Below the pieces are notes generated by a model. The model saw nothing but the letters and a program-made list of their open reading frames with translations, did no database searches and was not told the origin of the DNA. Source: Verrucomicrobiaceae bacterium (GTDB taxonomy: Bacteria; Verrucomicrobiota; Verrucomicrobiia; Verrucomicrobiales; V1-33). From it: 42,739 bases of DNA. The stretch is taken from NCBI GenBank assembly GCA_027483175.1, contig JAIXVE010000185.1:1-42739 (forward strand), written 5' to 3'. The position numbers were made by a program, and so were the translations under genes. Of this stretch, positions 15,754 through 25,180 are shown one piece after another. Each line of letters opens with the position of its first letter. The first letter of the stretch is position 1.

Positions 15754-17973
15754 ATGCCGGACATCCTCTTCTCTCGCTCCCTCGCGGGCCCTCCCAAACG
15801 CGGCGCGAAAAAGAAGGCACCGGCAAACAGGGCAGGGGGAACCGCCAAGCCAGCCATCGACAAAGCAGCCGTCCGCCTCAACGCACGACCCGACCGTCTC
15901 GACCTCCGCGACCGTCCCTATCAGCCGAAACTAGCCAATCTTCCGGAAGCCTTTCCGCCACCCGCCACCCTGACCGCGTGGATCAGGGACTACACAAAAT
16001 CAAAACTCGTCCTCGATCAGGGCCCAGACGGAGCCTGCACCGGCTTCGGGCTCGCCGCCGTCATCAACCATCTCATCTTCAGAGAACGGAAGCTCAATAA
16101 ACGAACCTTCCCATACTCCAAGGTCAGCGCAGCCATGCTCTATCGGCTCGCCCGCGTCTACGACGAATGGTCAGGCGAAGACTACGATGGCTCCAGTTGC
16201 CGCGGCGCCATGAAGGGCTGGCACAAGCACGGGGTCTGCTCGGAAAAGGCATGGCCCCACCTCCCGGAAGCTCCCAACGCCAGTCCCACCGATTCCAAAT
16301 GGGCGGACGAATCCCCGCAGTTGCCCCTCGGTGCCTACTACCGCATCGACAAAAACCACGTCGCCGATCTCCAGTCCGCCATTCACGAGGTCGGTGCCAT
16401 CTACGTCTCCGCAGAGGTCCACGATGGCTGGAATGTCTCCGCATCCGCCAGATCCACCGAGCTGCCGGTCATTCCCTACGATCATCGCGCCACCATCCCC
16501 ACTGGCCTCCACGCCTTTGCCATCATCGGCTACACTCCCGTCGGATTCATCGTCCAGAATTCATGGGGTGACACATGGGGCCTCAAAGGTTTCGCCATCC
16601 TCACCTACAACGAATGGCTGCGCTTCGGCAGCGACGCATGGGTCGCCGTCATGGGTGCCGCCCGACCCCGCGCCTCCAACAGCTTCGAGAGCTTCAACGC
16701 CGGCCGAGGTCTCCTCCTCGCCGGTCAAAACCGCGCCGCTCAGGCCCTCACCATGGCCAACGGCGCAACCCCATCCGGGACCGCGAGCGCCCCATGGTCC
16801 GAACGCAAGGTCCACTACCGCAGCATCGTCATCGGCAACAACGGAGCCGCCGAGCGCCGCGCCGTCGAACACGGCAACGGTGCCGAAGCCGTCCATGCCG
16901 TCGCCTGCGAAGAAATCATCCAATGGTCCAAAGCACTTCAGAAAAAAGGCACCAAAACCGTCAAGGTCGCTCTCTATGCCCACGGCGGGCTCAACAGTGA
17001 AGATGCCTCGCGCAAACGAATCAGCATCATGGGACCATGGTTCGAAAAGAACGATGTCCTCCCCATCTTCTTCACATGGAAAACCGGTGCCGCCGAATCC
17101 GTCACCAACATGCTCCGCGACGCCGCGGGCCGCTTCATTCCCGGCGGACCCGGACCGTCGGGCGGATTCTTCGACCTCATCAAAGACGCCGCCGAGCGTC
17201 TCCGCAACGCCGCCATCGAAGCCACCGACCGCACCATCGAACTCTTCTGCTCCGAATTCCTCGTCCGCGCCATCTGGACTGAGATGAAAACCAATGCCGC
17301 CGGGGCAGGGGAGACACCGGGAGCCCTATCAAAAACCGCCATCGCTCTCCAGGAGGCCGCCGCCGAACTCAAAAAATCCGGCCAATCCCTTGAACTACAT
17401 CTCATCGGCCACAGCGCCGGAGCCATCCTCCTCGGCCATCTCCTGGCGCTGCTCCAAAACAAGGTCGGCAGCGTCAACCTCTATGCACCAGCCTGCACCG
17501 TCGATTTCGCCAACCGCACCTACGTTCCCCAACTGACCAAGGGCGGCCTCCTCGACCCGGCCTCCTGCAAGTTCAAGGTCCATAATCTCAATCACCAGAC
17601 CGAACTCGCAGACACCGTCGGTCCCTACCAGAAATCCCTCGTCTACCTGATCTGCCGCGCCCTCGAAGCCCGACACAAAACCCCGATCCTCGGCATGGAA
17701 GCCGCATGGAATCCCGCCTTCGATCCCGCCAAAGTCTTCGCCGACCATCTCTTCCCACCTGTCACCACATGGCGCAACGCCGTCAAAGCCGCCGGCATCC
17801 ACGTCAAATACTACGACACCAAAACCGCCATCCCCAACGGCCGCGCCAGCATCACCCCCCGCCACGGCACCTTCGACAACGACACCACCCTCTTCGCCGA
17901 AACCCTAGCCACCATCAAAGCCACCACCCCCACCTCCCTCAACCTCACCGGCCTCGACCTGAGCGGCTTCTGA
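15754..17973 (+). CDS. Papain-like cysteine protease fused to an alpha/beta hydrolase
   Basis: The protein has 739 residues. After a basic linker, residues 75-300 form a C1A papain-like peptidase: oxyanion Gln89 and nucleophile Cys95 in DQGPDGACTGF, His253 in GLHAF, and Asn269 in QNSWGDTWG, all in canonical order. Residues 355-739 form a separate alpha/beta hydrolase: HGG-type oxyanion loop AHGGLNSEDAS near 410, nucleophile Ser554 in IGHSAGA, and a late His in RHGTFDNDTT as the likely triad base. Both active sites look intact. There is no signal peptide, transmembrane helix or obvious secretion tag. Two GGGCAGGGG copies fall in linker segments. Peptidase and lipase assignments come from fold motifs; substrates are unknown. 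Confidence 0.8.
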   Translation: MPDILFSRSLAGPPKRGAKKKAPANRAGGTAKPAIDKAAVRLNARPDRLDLRDRPYQPKLANLPEAFPPPATLTAWIRDYTKSKLVLDQGPDGACTGFGLAAVINHLIFRERKLNKRTFPYSKVSAAMLYRLARVYDEWSGEDYDGSSCRGAMKGWHKHGVCSEKAWPHLPEAPNASPTDSKWADESPQLPLGAYYRIDKNHVADLQSAIHEVGAIYVSAEVHDGWNVSASARSTELPVIPYDHRATIPTGLHAFAIIGYTPVGFIVQNSWGDTWGLKGFAILTYNEWLRFGSDAWVAVMGAARPRASNSFESFNAGRGLLLAGQNRAAQALTMANGATPSGTASAPWSERKVHYRSIVIGNNGAAERRAVEHGNGAEAVHAVACEEIIQWSKALQKKGTKTVKVALYAHGGLNSEDASRKRISIMGPWFEKNDVLPIFFTWKTGAAESVTNMLRDAAGRFIPGGPGPSGGFFDLIKDAAERLRNAAIEATDRTIELFCSEFLVRAIWTEMKTNAAGAGETPGALSKTAIALQEAAAELKKSGQSLELHLIGHSAGAILLGHLLALLQNKVGSVNLYAPACTVDFANRTYVPQLTKGGLLDPASCKFKVHNLNHQTELADTVGPYQKSLVYLICRALEARHKTPILGMEAAWNPAFDPAKVFADHLFPPVTTWRNAVKAAGIHVKYYDTKTAIPNGRASITPRHGTFDNDTTLFAETLATIKATTPTSLNLTGLDLSGF

Positions 17974-18746
17974 TCCTCACCTCCGCCCTCAACGGACTCC
18001 CTCTCTCAAACCCGCACCGCGCCAGGAGCATTCCACCGCCATTCATCTAAAGCGTTTCCGTAGTTCAGGGTCCGAAGCGTCACCGATTCGACCTGCTATT
18101 CCACGGAAACCACACGCAAGTGCGGATAGCATCTTACTGACACTTTTGGAGGACTAGACGTCCCATCATATTCGGAACTTTCTACCACCATCAGCCTTCG
18201 CCTCAAACCAGATGCAAAATGCGGAAACGAAACCGTCACAAGCGGAGCCAATAACTGCCGAACCTCCTCACTCCGCTCGCCATTTACGTTTCCCAGGAAG
18301 ATTCCGCAAAATTTATGTTGGCACTTTCATGAGCCTCCATTAATCCTGTCACGCACCCTCTTAAAAAGGCGCAAGTCTCACAGTCTAAACTTACAACAAA
18401 TGCTTTTCGGACTCAGAGCGGCCCGTTGGAAGCCGACCCGACCCAAACTGAGTTACGTAGAGCTTACCGACGACATCCATTTCCATCACTGCCGAAAAGT
18501 TTCAGACGCACCCCACCCAAAATCACGTTCTCGAGGATTCTCCAAGGGAAAAACTGACAATTTCCGAGCTCTCAAATAGCGCAAACTCGATCATGGCAGA
18601 CCGTAAAAGCGTCCATTCAGCAAACTCAATGAATTCCATCAAGCCAGGACAATCTGCAAAGATGCCCCACGATCAGGGCCCCAAGTGTTTGGTATTTGAT
18701 AACCGGCAGAACGATCTCCGGACCCATTAATTGCTCTAGGACTTTC
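17974..18746. other. Intergenic stretch at the left edge of the lower-GC block
   Basis: Composition changes abruptly near 18045 from very C-rich to near-balanced DNA. Apart from one decayed minus-strand frame described separately, I see no coding sequence, no clear attachment site and no DnaA-box cluster. Confidence 0.6.
18096..18326 (-). pseudogene. Possible decayed small gene
   Basis: A 77-codon minus-strand frame without an in-frame ATG reads like protein (CGIFLGNVNGERSEEVRQLL, then SGLRRRLMVVESSEYDG) and ends in TAG at 18096. Just upstream, GGAGG followed by ATGAAAGTGCCAACA lies in a different frame, so a single-base frameshift could have broken a short gene. No family is recognised. Confidence 0.3.
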
Positions 18747-19838
18747 ATGGGTATTGATCTCAAGGACTTGGAATCCTGCTCCGTCTCGGAAACGGTGGCG
18801 CTGGTGAAGCAGCTACTGCAGCGGGTGCAGAGTGTTGAGACGCTCGAGGCGGAAAATGCCAGTCTGCTGGAGCAACTGCGCGCTTCGAAACGCGCCACAG
18901 CTCAATTTTCCAAAGGCAAACCGAACCCGGCTCCGAAGAAGCCCGGACGCCGGGCGTGCAAAGGACGGTTTGAACGGCGAGCCATGCCGGTAACGGGTCC
19001 GACGGAAATGGCGGTGCATGTGCCCGTCCCGCTGGAGTCCACGGACTGTCCGCAATGCGGGGCTTCAGTCGACGTGGTGGAACACACCGCCTCCGTTGAG
19101 GACACGCCGCCGCAACCCGTTCGCAGCATTACGCGTTTCCGTGTGGAGCACGGCCGTTGCCACGACTGCGGGTGGACGGGACGGGGTCCGCATGCAGGGC
19201 TCGCAACCGGTCAGCACGGAGCCACCGCACATCGCATCGGCCCCCATGTCATTCCGCAGGCGCTCGCCCTGCACTATCATTTTGGACTGCCGCAGAGCCA
19301 GGTCCCGGAAGTCATCGCGGCCGCCACCGGAATCCGTCTGCCTCAAAGCGCCCTGACTCAGTCCGCCTTCTCCCTCGCTGCTGAGGGCGGGGATGTTCAC
19401 ACCGCCTATCAGGAACTCCCGGCAGCCGTCCCTGCTACGGCGGTGGTCAACACCGACGACACCAGATGGCGCATCGGTGGCGCGCGTGCCTTTCTCACAG
19501 GGTTTTTAACGCCGATCCTTGCGGAGTATCAGATCCGGTGGCAGCACCGGCATCAGAAAGCCCTCGAGGTCCTGACTAGATACTTCGAAGGGTTGCTGGG
19601 AACCGAACGCGGCACCAGCTACGAAGCGGCAGCACTGGATGGAATCGAGCAGCAGAAGTGCCTGGGCCATCAGGTCAAGAACCTCGGTACGGTGGAAGAA
19701 ACGAAGAGTGAACGGGAGCTGACTTCCACCCGTGAATTGAAGGACACCCTGAGGGAGGCCAACAAAGTTCGGCAGGAGTACAGGGATCGAACATGCGGGC
19801 TGGATGCAACTTCAACCGCAACACACCTAATTATTTGA
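18747..19838 (+). pseudogene. IS66-family transposase, 3' end replaced
   Basis: The frame has 363 codons from the ATG at 18747, short of the roughly 450-550 residues usual for IS66 TnpC. The N-terminal coiled coil (LEAENASLLEQLRA), the zinc ribbon (CPQCG and CHDCG), the first catalytic region VVNTDDTRWRIGG and the block YEAAALDGIEQQKCLGH are all present. The end carrying the catalytic Glu (the EIESTNNRGERGLR region) is missing and replaced by unrelated residues. It is a direct repeat of the gene at 25181 through about codon 265. It marks the left side of the bracketed operon. Confidence 0.85.
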
Positions 19839-20125
19839 ACTCATCGGAGCGGATCAAAAAGGCTCAAATTCCTTTAGCTCTGCGCGCCCGGATAAACACC
19901 CTTCTCGCTCACTGAGCACATCGAATTCAACTGATCATCAATACCAAGTTTGTTTACCTAACTGTGTCCGTCCCTCACCGCCCAAAATAAGTGTGTTTCT
20001 AATTATCCCGAAGAGCAAGACTTGCTTTTCAATAGAGCAGAACCGCAGAAATTACCATTGGCGATCAGGAACTGCACTCTCAACTAAGCTATTCTTTCCA
20101 ATCCAATTAATCCAATACTGAAAAC

Positions 20126-21637
20126 ATGAGAACCAACCTTCCTATGAACAAATCACTCATTGCAGCCCTCACCGCCTTCCCGACGTTGCTTCACGCTCAA
20201 GAGAATAAAGCACCAACCCCCAAACTTTCGCAAGAAATCGAATTTGAAGAAAAAGGAGTGTTCGGACCGAAGCACCCTTACTCCCCGACGCTCGGATTCA
20301 CCTTGTGGAAATCTCCGGGAACCACCCTGAAGGAACATGTGGAACTCCCACTCATCGAAACCCCCAAAGTCCGGCAAGAGCTGATCAAACAGGTCAAGGC
20401 AGAATCTGGCGGAGACAAACTCAGCGAGGTAGAGATCGAAAAACGAGTCGAAAAACTGAAGGAGAAGTTTACCATTCCCGTCTGGGACGAGGAGAAAAAG
20501 ACCGTATCCTACCTGTCAGCCGAGGAATACGAGAAGCATCGCCTGACCTCCAGCCTCCGGATTTATCGAACTGAAGGTGGAAAGATGTTCGAAGATGGCA
20601 GCGCGATCTTGTTCGGGATCCGCGATTCCTTCAGCTTCTACAATTATTCCCAACCAGGTTTTGCGGGAGACTTCAGCAGCAACGACGGCAAAGACACCAT
20701 GAGGCTGAAAGGAGCGCTGATCAGCGACATTTACTTGGACCCGCTATATAACCACGGACTCAAGATGCCGTGGAACAATGATCAATACCGATTTTCCCTA
20801 AGAACCGGTGTCGAATTCAATATCGACGAAACGGCCGAGACACCAGTCGATCAGACCAGTGTTTACTTGCTAGCCAATTTTCAAGCAAACCCCGACCTTG
20901 ACGCTCATCTCTTCGGCATCAAGGATTTCTGGCAGATCACTTCACCTCAGTTCCTCCAAGTCGGCGTGGCTTGGGACCACGAGGATTACACTGGCAAGGA
21001 CGACCTTCGCTGGATCGTAAACTGGCAACCACGTTTCTATCTGCTCAACGACCGGGGGTTCCTGGCGCGCTCTCTTGGCATCAATACACTAATGCGCTTT
21101 GATAAAACTGGCCCATTCTCGTTCAATTTGAACAAGAAACCAGTTACAAACAAAGCGGAAACCGCTGGTTCGAAAGAGCGAGTTGCTGACGATAACAGGA
21201 AAGATGATAAAGGCAATAATATCGAGGAATCGTCTTGGTATACCTTCATACCGGCGGATGTGAGACTGTCCGGAGGTTCGGAGGTCTGGGACGCCTTGAG
21301 AAGCGGCGAGGGTCTCGACAAGGTTACCGTGGAAAGCAAGCTCGGTTTCGTCATCGGCAACTCCGACTGGGGCTTCCGCACTGGTTATCTAGCTGAAATC
21401 GTCTCACCGGTTTCCGACTTGGGAAACAGCCACATTGGGCAATCGTTCTTTGCAGAGATGGGTCTTGGCAATTTCACAGGCAAAATCGCCGGAGACAAAG
21501 AGCCGAAAGAAACCATCCCACTGCCCAAGGCGGACATCGGGGCGGCAACCATTTTCGCCAAGTATAGCTTCGGCGAACGCGCTCCCGATTTCAAGAATGA
21601 AGATTTATTCCAAGTGGGCCTGCGGATGAGGTTCTAA
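20126..21637 (+). CDS. Outer-membrane beta-barrel protein, first gene of patatin operon
   Basis: The protein has 503 residues. A signal peptide is visible (MNKSLIAALTAFPTLLHAQ, starting at the internal ATG at 20144; the upstream ATG at 20126 adds six residues). Residues 25-150 are a soluble, charged part with a coiled-coil-like helix (VEIEKRVEKLKEKF). The rest alternates in beta-barrel fashion and ends in the typical outer-membrane C-terminus FQVGLRMRF. No POTRA domain is apparent and I do not recognise a named family. The patatin lipoprotein begins 13 bases after its stop, so co-transcription is near certain. GC is clearly lower than in the flanking core. Confidence 0.75.
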   Translation: MRTNLPMNKSLIAALTAFPTLLHAQENKAPTPKLSQEIEFEEKGVFGPKHPYSPTLGFTLWKSPGTTLKEHVELPLIETPKVRQELIKQVKAESGGDKLSEVEIEKRVEKLKEKFTIPVWDEEKKTVSYLSAEEYEKHRLTSSLRIYRTEGGKMFEDGSAILFGIRDSFSFYNYSQPGFAGDFSSNDGKDTMRLKGALISDIYLDPLYNHGLKMPWNNDQYRFSLRTGVEFNIDETAETPVDQTSVYLLANFQANPDLDAHLFGIKDFWQITSPQFLQVGVAWDHEDYTGKDDLRWIVNWQPRFYLLNDRGFLARSLGINTLMRFDKTGPFSFNLNKKPVTNKAETAGSKERVADDNRKDDKGNNIEESSWYTFIPADVRLSGGSEVWDALRSGEGLDKVTVESKLGFVIGNSDWGFRTGYLAEIVSPVSDLGNSHIGQSFFAEMGLGNFTGKIAGDKEPKETIPLPKADIGAATIFAKYSFGERAPDFKNEDLFQVGLRMRF

Positions 21638-21650
21638 ACAGTGACTCCCA

Positions 21651-23582
21651 ATGAAAAAGATTTTTACATCCCTATCGATTTCACTTCTTGCGGGCTGCGT
21701 GAGTGTTCCCGTCAAGAGCATCGCGCCAGCAGAAACTATCAAACGCTCCCCAGTCAAAAATGAGCGGTGGCAAGTGGAAATTCAATCCAGACCCGACTTC
21801 GAGGAGGAAAAAAAATATGTAGCAAAGCGGAGAGAGCGGGTCAGGTTGCCGAAAGAGGGCCCACAACTTGGCCTTGCCTTCTCCGGAGGTGGATTGAGAA
21901 GCGCGACCATTAATCTCGGAGTCCTGCAAGGACTGCAAGAGGATGGAGTGCTTAGAAAGGTCGATTATCTAAGTTGTGTCTCGGGGGGAGCTTACATCGG
22001 TGCTTGGTATGCTGCCCACCTAACCAACGGAGACACGATTGACTCCGTGGGGCAAACCGAAGGATCCGCTGAGTATACTTCGGATGCCGACAGGCTGCTC
22101 GGAACCGATAAGTTTGAGGGAAGGTCAGAATCTATCAAAGGGCTTGAGGAAGGACGAGGCTTTGTATACGGAATTAATTATGCCAACATCCCGAAAATCT
22201 TCGGGTTTATGGCAGCAACGATTCCTGTGAACCTCGTGATGGACGTGGGTCTCCATTTCAAGCCGACGCGGGGAAAATTCAATTGGCATCATCCGAATTT
22301 TCTCTATCAACATTTTATTGAAAGAACTTACTTGTCGGAACCCTCCTCGTTGCTTTTGACTCAGAATCCGAGTGGTGATTTTCACGGAGGCAAACCGCAC
22401 TCCTTGGCATTGGAAGAAATCAATCCAGACGGGAACGCTGCTCCATATCTCATCGTCAACTGCGCGCTAGCTAATTCAAGACCGGACGCGAAGTTCGGAT
22501 CCAACGAAACGCTTCCCTTTGAATTCAGCCGTTTTTCCTGCGGATCGATGCCACTCGGTTTTGTGCCTGCCAAAGATTTCGGATTTCCAGTGGAAGGAAC
22601 ATATAGAATCGGCAAGAAGCGCTATGCCGTTATGCGTACCAATCCATTGGAGAACACACCGCTGGTGAAACCATTCAAGCTATCCTCTGCGGTGGCTGCT
22701 TCAGGGGCGGCAGTGGATGCTAGTGCACTCGGTAACCAGATTGCAAAGCAGGAGCGCCAACAAGGAGCGGAGATCAACGCACCAATCGTCACCACCAAAC
22801 GAAAACTATGGGATGTGGTTCTCAAGCCGCTTAACTTAAACCTACGCCATCAGAACCGAAACTTTGCAATGGCCATAACCCAACTTGGGAAGAACGAGAA
22901 CCAGGAGGAGATACATGCGCCACTCGACTGGGAGATTCCGAAACACGACCTACAGGATCGAGCGCGGGAAGTGACGACCGATCGCTTTCACAATTCGGTA
23001 TTCTGCGATTCATTGTATCTTTCTGACGGAGCGCATTATGAAAATCTCGGTATTTTCGCTCTTACCCTCCGACCCGAGATCAAGGAAATCTGGAGTATCG
23101 ACGCCGGTGCCGATCCCGACTACAAATTCAAGGACATCATCCACGTGGAAAAGCTCCTCTGTTACAGTGGATGGAAGGTGATTTGGCAAAATGAAACCAC
23201 GGATGAAATTACTGGTATTGATAAACCCTTCAAAGAGGAAAAGCCGTGCATTTTCAGAGAAGGGGACAAAAGCAGCGCAGGTACCCGGCTATGGAACAAA
23301 TCCCCCATCTTCAAAGCCAAGCTGTACCACAAGGGAAGCCACAGATCCATCGATCTTTATTACGTGAAAAGTAGCTATCGAGAGAACGATGGCGCGGATG
23401 AGGACTCCAAACGATTCATGAATAAATACTATTGCGGAGGCACCAATTTCGGCGCACGAGCTCATTCAAATTTTCCTCACACTTCAACAGCCAATCTCGC
23501 CTTTAGCAGTAAGGATTTCCGCGCCTACCGAGAAATCGGCAGGGCCTTGGGACACAAACTGGCTGAAGCAGCCACCCATTGA
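21651..23582 (+). CDS. Patatin-like phospholipase lipoprotein
   Basis: The protein has 643 residues. A lipoprotein signal ends in LAGC with Cys16, predicting membrane anchoring. The patatin domain has the oxyanion loop SGGGLR at 78-83, the nucleophile Ser111 in the form CVSGGAYIGAW (first Gly of GxSxG replaced by Cys, as in related families with VSGG), the family block SSAVAASGAAVD at 345-356, and the catalytic Asp459 in SDGAHYENLG (DGA in place of DGG). Family members are acyl hydrolases using a Ser-Asp dyad. The native substrate is unknown. The gene sits between an outer-membrane barrel and a second lipoprotein, suggesting an envelope-located role. Confidence 0.88.
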   Translation: MKKIFTSLSISLLAGCVSVPVKSIAPAETIKRSPVKNERWQVEIQSRPDFEEEKKYVAKRRERVRLPKEGPQLGLAFSGGGLRSATINLGVLQGLQEDGVLRKVDYLSCVSGGAYIGAWYAAHLTNGDTIDSVGQTEGSAEYTSDADRLLGTDKFEGRSESIKGLEEGRGFVYGINYANIPKIFGFMAATIPVNLVMDVGLHFKPTRGKFNWHHPNFLYQHFIERTYLSEPSSLLLTQNPSGDFHGGKPHSLALEEINPDGNAAPYLIVNCALANSRPDAKFGSNETLPFEFSRFSCGSMPLGFVPAKDFGFPVEGTYRIGKKRYAVMRTNPLENTPLVKPFKLSSAVAASGAAVDASALGNQIAKQERQQGAEINAPIVTTKRKLWDVVLKPLNLNLRHQNRNFAMAITQLGKNENQEEIHAPLDWEIPKHDLQDRAREVTTDRFHNSVFCDSLYLSDGAHYENLGIFALTLRPEIKEIWSIDAGADPDYKFKDIIHVEKLLCYSGWKVIWQNETTDEITGIDKPFKEEKPCIFREGDKSSAGTRLWNKSPIFKAKLYHKGSHRSIDLYYVKSSYRENDGADEDSKRFMNKYYCGGTNFGARAHSNFPHTSTANLAFSSKDFRAYREIGRALGHKLAEAATH

Positions 23583-23584
23583 TC

Positions 23585-24733
23585 ATGCGCGTGAACAAGG
23601 TCATCTTTCTTTTTGTGATGAACTACCTTTCGGCTTGCACCATGCCGGGAGGGTTCCAGTTGAATTCCGGAACCGGCTGCGAGCATATCGTCGTTGGGCG
23701 GGGATTGGACTACAAGCCACTCGCTATCACCAGCCGCACCGAACACAGAGGCTTCAGAAAGTCCCCTGAGGATAAACTCGGCTTCGCGTTCATCGGTCTT
23801 GCGAGTGGCAAACCGATTCTGCTTGGAACCCAATCACCCGAGTGCTTCCCACCTCTTAAAGATATCAGAGTCCAGCCCCATACCTGGCAGGGCTTGGATT
23901 GGAATCCAGATTGTAAATTTGCGGGAAAACATGGATTGATAGCCGCGGCTCCAACGATGAGCCGTTTTAATGATGGGACAAGTAAGCCGTTTTCAATCGT
24001 GGAATTTTTCACGCTCGAAAATCGAGAGGGTCGAGTTGGACTGAAGCGCTATGAGAGAGAATCAACTCCGCTTCTTTCTTCCGGTGCCCGAACGAACATT
24101 AATGCTATCACGCTTGCCTCAAATGGCGATGTTTATGTCAGCGTAATCGATATCAATCCTCTCAAAGGAGGCACTCCGGTTGCCGTCAATGAACCCGTGT
24201 GTCCTTCCTCAACCATCCTCGAAAAGAATGCTGTTTATCTCTACAAGTATGAGGTGAATAAGTGGATCCGCGTTGCAAGAAGCATCCCGGCTGCCAACGG
24301 ACTTTACCTCGCAGAGGATGGTAAAACCCTTTGCGTAAGTTCATTTTCCAAAGGGCGCGTGGCCTATTTTTCGCGGGAGCCCTCTACGGGGCTACTATCC
24401 AACTACCGCAGCCACTCCTTGGGCTATTTAAATAGTCCCGACAATCTGTCGCCTATTGATGGCACCCGAGCTTCCGCGATGACCACACCCGGGCTACTTT
24501 CCGGAATTGCTCTGGGTCTTGGGGCTCTGCTCTCAAGCGATTTTGGATTGCATCCAAGTGCGACGATTTTCGAAGTCGATTCTAGAAATCATTTGGCTCC
24601 AAGAAGACCTCTCGGCACAGTTCCGTGGGGCCAAGGAGCCTTTTCCGCCGCGACCCGCTTCGGGGACTGGTGGCTTTGTGGGAAAATGATTGGCGAAGGT
24701 ATCTACTGCATGCCCACCACGTCAACTCCATGA
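23585..24733 (+). CDS. Lipoprotein with predicted beta-propeller fold
   Basis: The protein has 382 residues. It starts at the ATG 2 bases after the patatin stop. The signal ends in LSAC with Cys18, a clear lipobox. The rest reads like a six-bladed propeller of the SMP-30/arylesterase (paraoxonase-like) type: INAITLASNGDVYVSV, ANGLYLAEDGKTLCVSSFSKGRVAYFSRE and a DNLS block after LGYLNSP. In that fold such loops bind calcium and the lactone or ester substrate, so a hydrolase role is possible but not shown. The next gene overlaps by ATGA, supporting a single operon with the patatin. Confidence 0.7.
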   Translation: MRVNKVIFLFVMNYLSACTMPGGFQLNSGTGCEHIVVGRGLDYKPLAITSRTEHRGFRKSPEDKLGFAFIGLASGKPILLGTQSPECFPPLKDIRVQPHTWQGLDWNPDCKFAGKHGLIAAAPTMSRFNDGTSKPFSIVEFFTLENREGRVGLKRYERESTPLLSSGARTNINAITLASNGDVYVSVIDINPLKGGTPVAVNEPVCPSSTILEKNAVYLYKYEVNKWIRVARSIPAANGLYLAEDGKTLCVSSFSKGRVAYFSREPSTGLLSNYRSHSLGYLNSPDNLSPIDGTRASAMTTPGLLSGIALGLGALLSSDFGLHPSATIFEVDSRNHLAPRRPLGTVPWGQGAFSAATRFGDWWLCGKMIGEGIYCMPTTSTP

Positions 24734-25143
24734 GCGCTGACTGTTCCGATTGCTATAGTGGATATGACGATATGATGTTAACAAGACTGCCACATCTCTC
24801 CGAGATCTATAGCCGATTGATAGGATTTGGGCCCTTGTTGGTGGTAGCGATAGCCTCGGGACAGGCTTCTTGCGCTCCTATGGTGAGCACGCGTCAAACA
24901 CCGATTGTGAAAATAATGGCAGCAAATTCATTGGACAAACTCGATCTCGAATCAGTTCACAGGCATCCCATAGCCTGCTGGTCACGGGGTTCCGCCCATT
25001 TGGAGGCTGTCGCTGATCAAGTTGATCCGTTGGAGGGTCGAGTTGAGCTAGCTGCGGTGGTTTCCGCTATTCCGGCGCGATGCTGTCCCATGCAACTATC
25101 TGTTCACAGACTCAATTGCGGCTCGGAATTGATCATCGGCTGA
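24730..25143 (+). CDS. Small putative lipoprotein, possibly 3'-degraded
   Basis: The protein has 137 residues from an ATG overlapping the previous stop as ATGA. A hydrophobic stretch (LIGFGPLLVVAIASGQASC) resembles a signal peptide with a weak lipobox; starts at the two ATGs near 24772 would place it closer to the N-terminus. The second half has no recognisable fold and stops 37 bases before the second IS66 gene, so the original 3' end may be lost. Confidence 0.45.
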   Translation: MSADCSDCYSGYDDMMLTRLPHLSEIYSRLIGFGPLLVVAIASGQASCAPMVSTRQTPIVKIMAANSLDKLDLESVHRHPIACWSRGSAHLEAVADQVDPLEGRVELAAVVSAIPARCCPMQLSVHRLNCGSELIIG

Positions 25144-25180
25144 ACGATGTCTCGGGCTTTATAAGAATTCTGGATCTCTA

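Noticed and set aside
18050..20125. A replication origin in the lower-GC DNA
   Set aside because: The skew change is compatible with an origin, but I found no DnaA-box cluster, no dnaA, rpmH or gidA, and most of the region is transposon debris.
21651..23582. Patatin as a CBASS-type defence effector
   Set aside because: There is no nucleotide cyclase nearby, and the protein is an exported lipoprotein next to an outer-membrane barrel, unlike cytosolic CBASS patatins.
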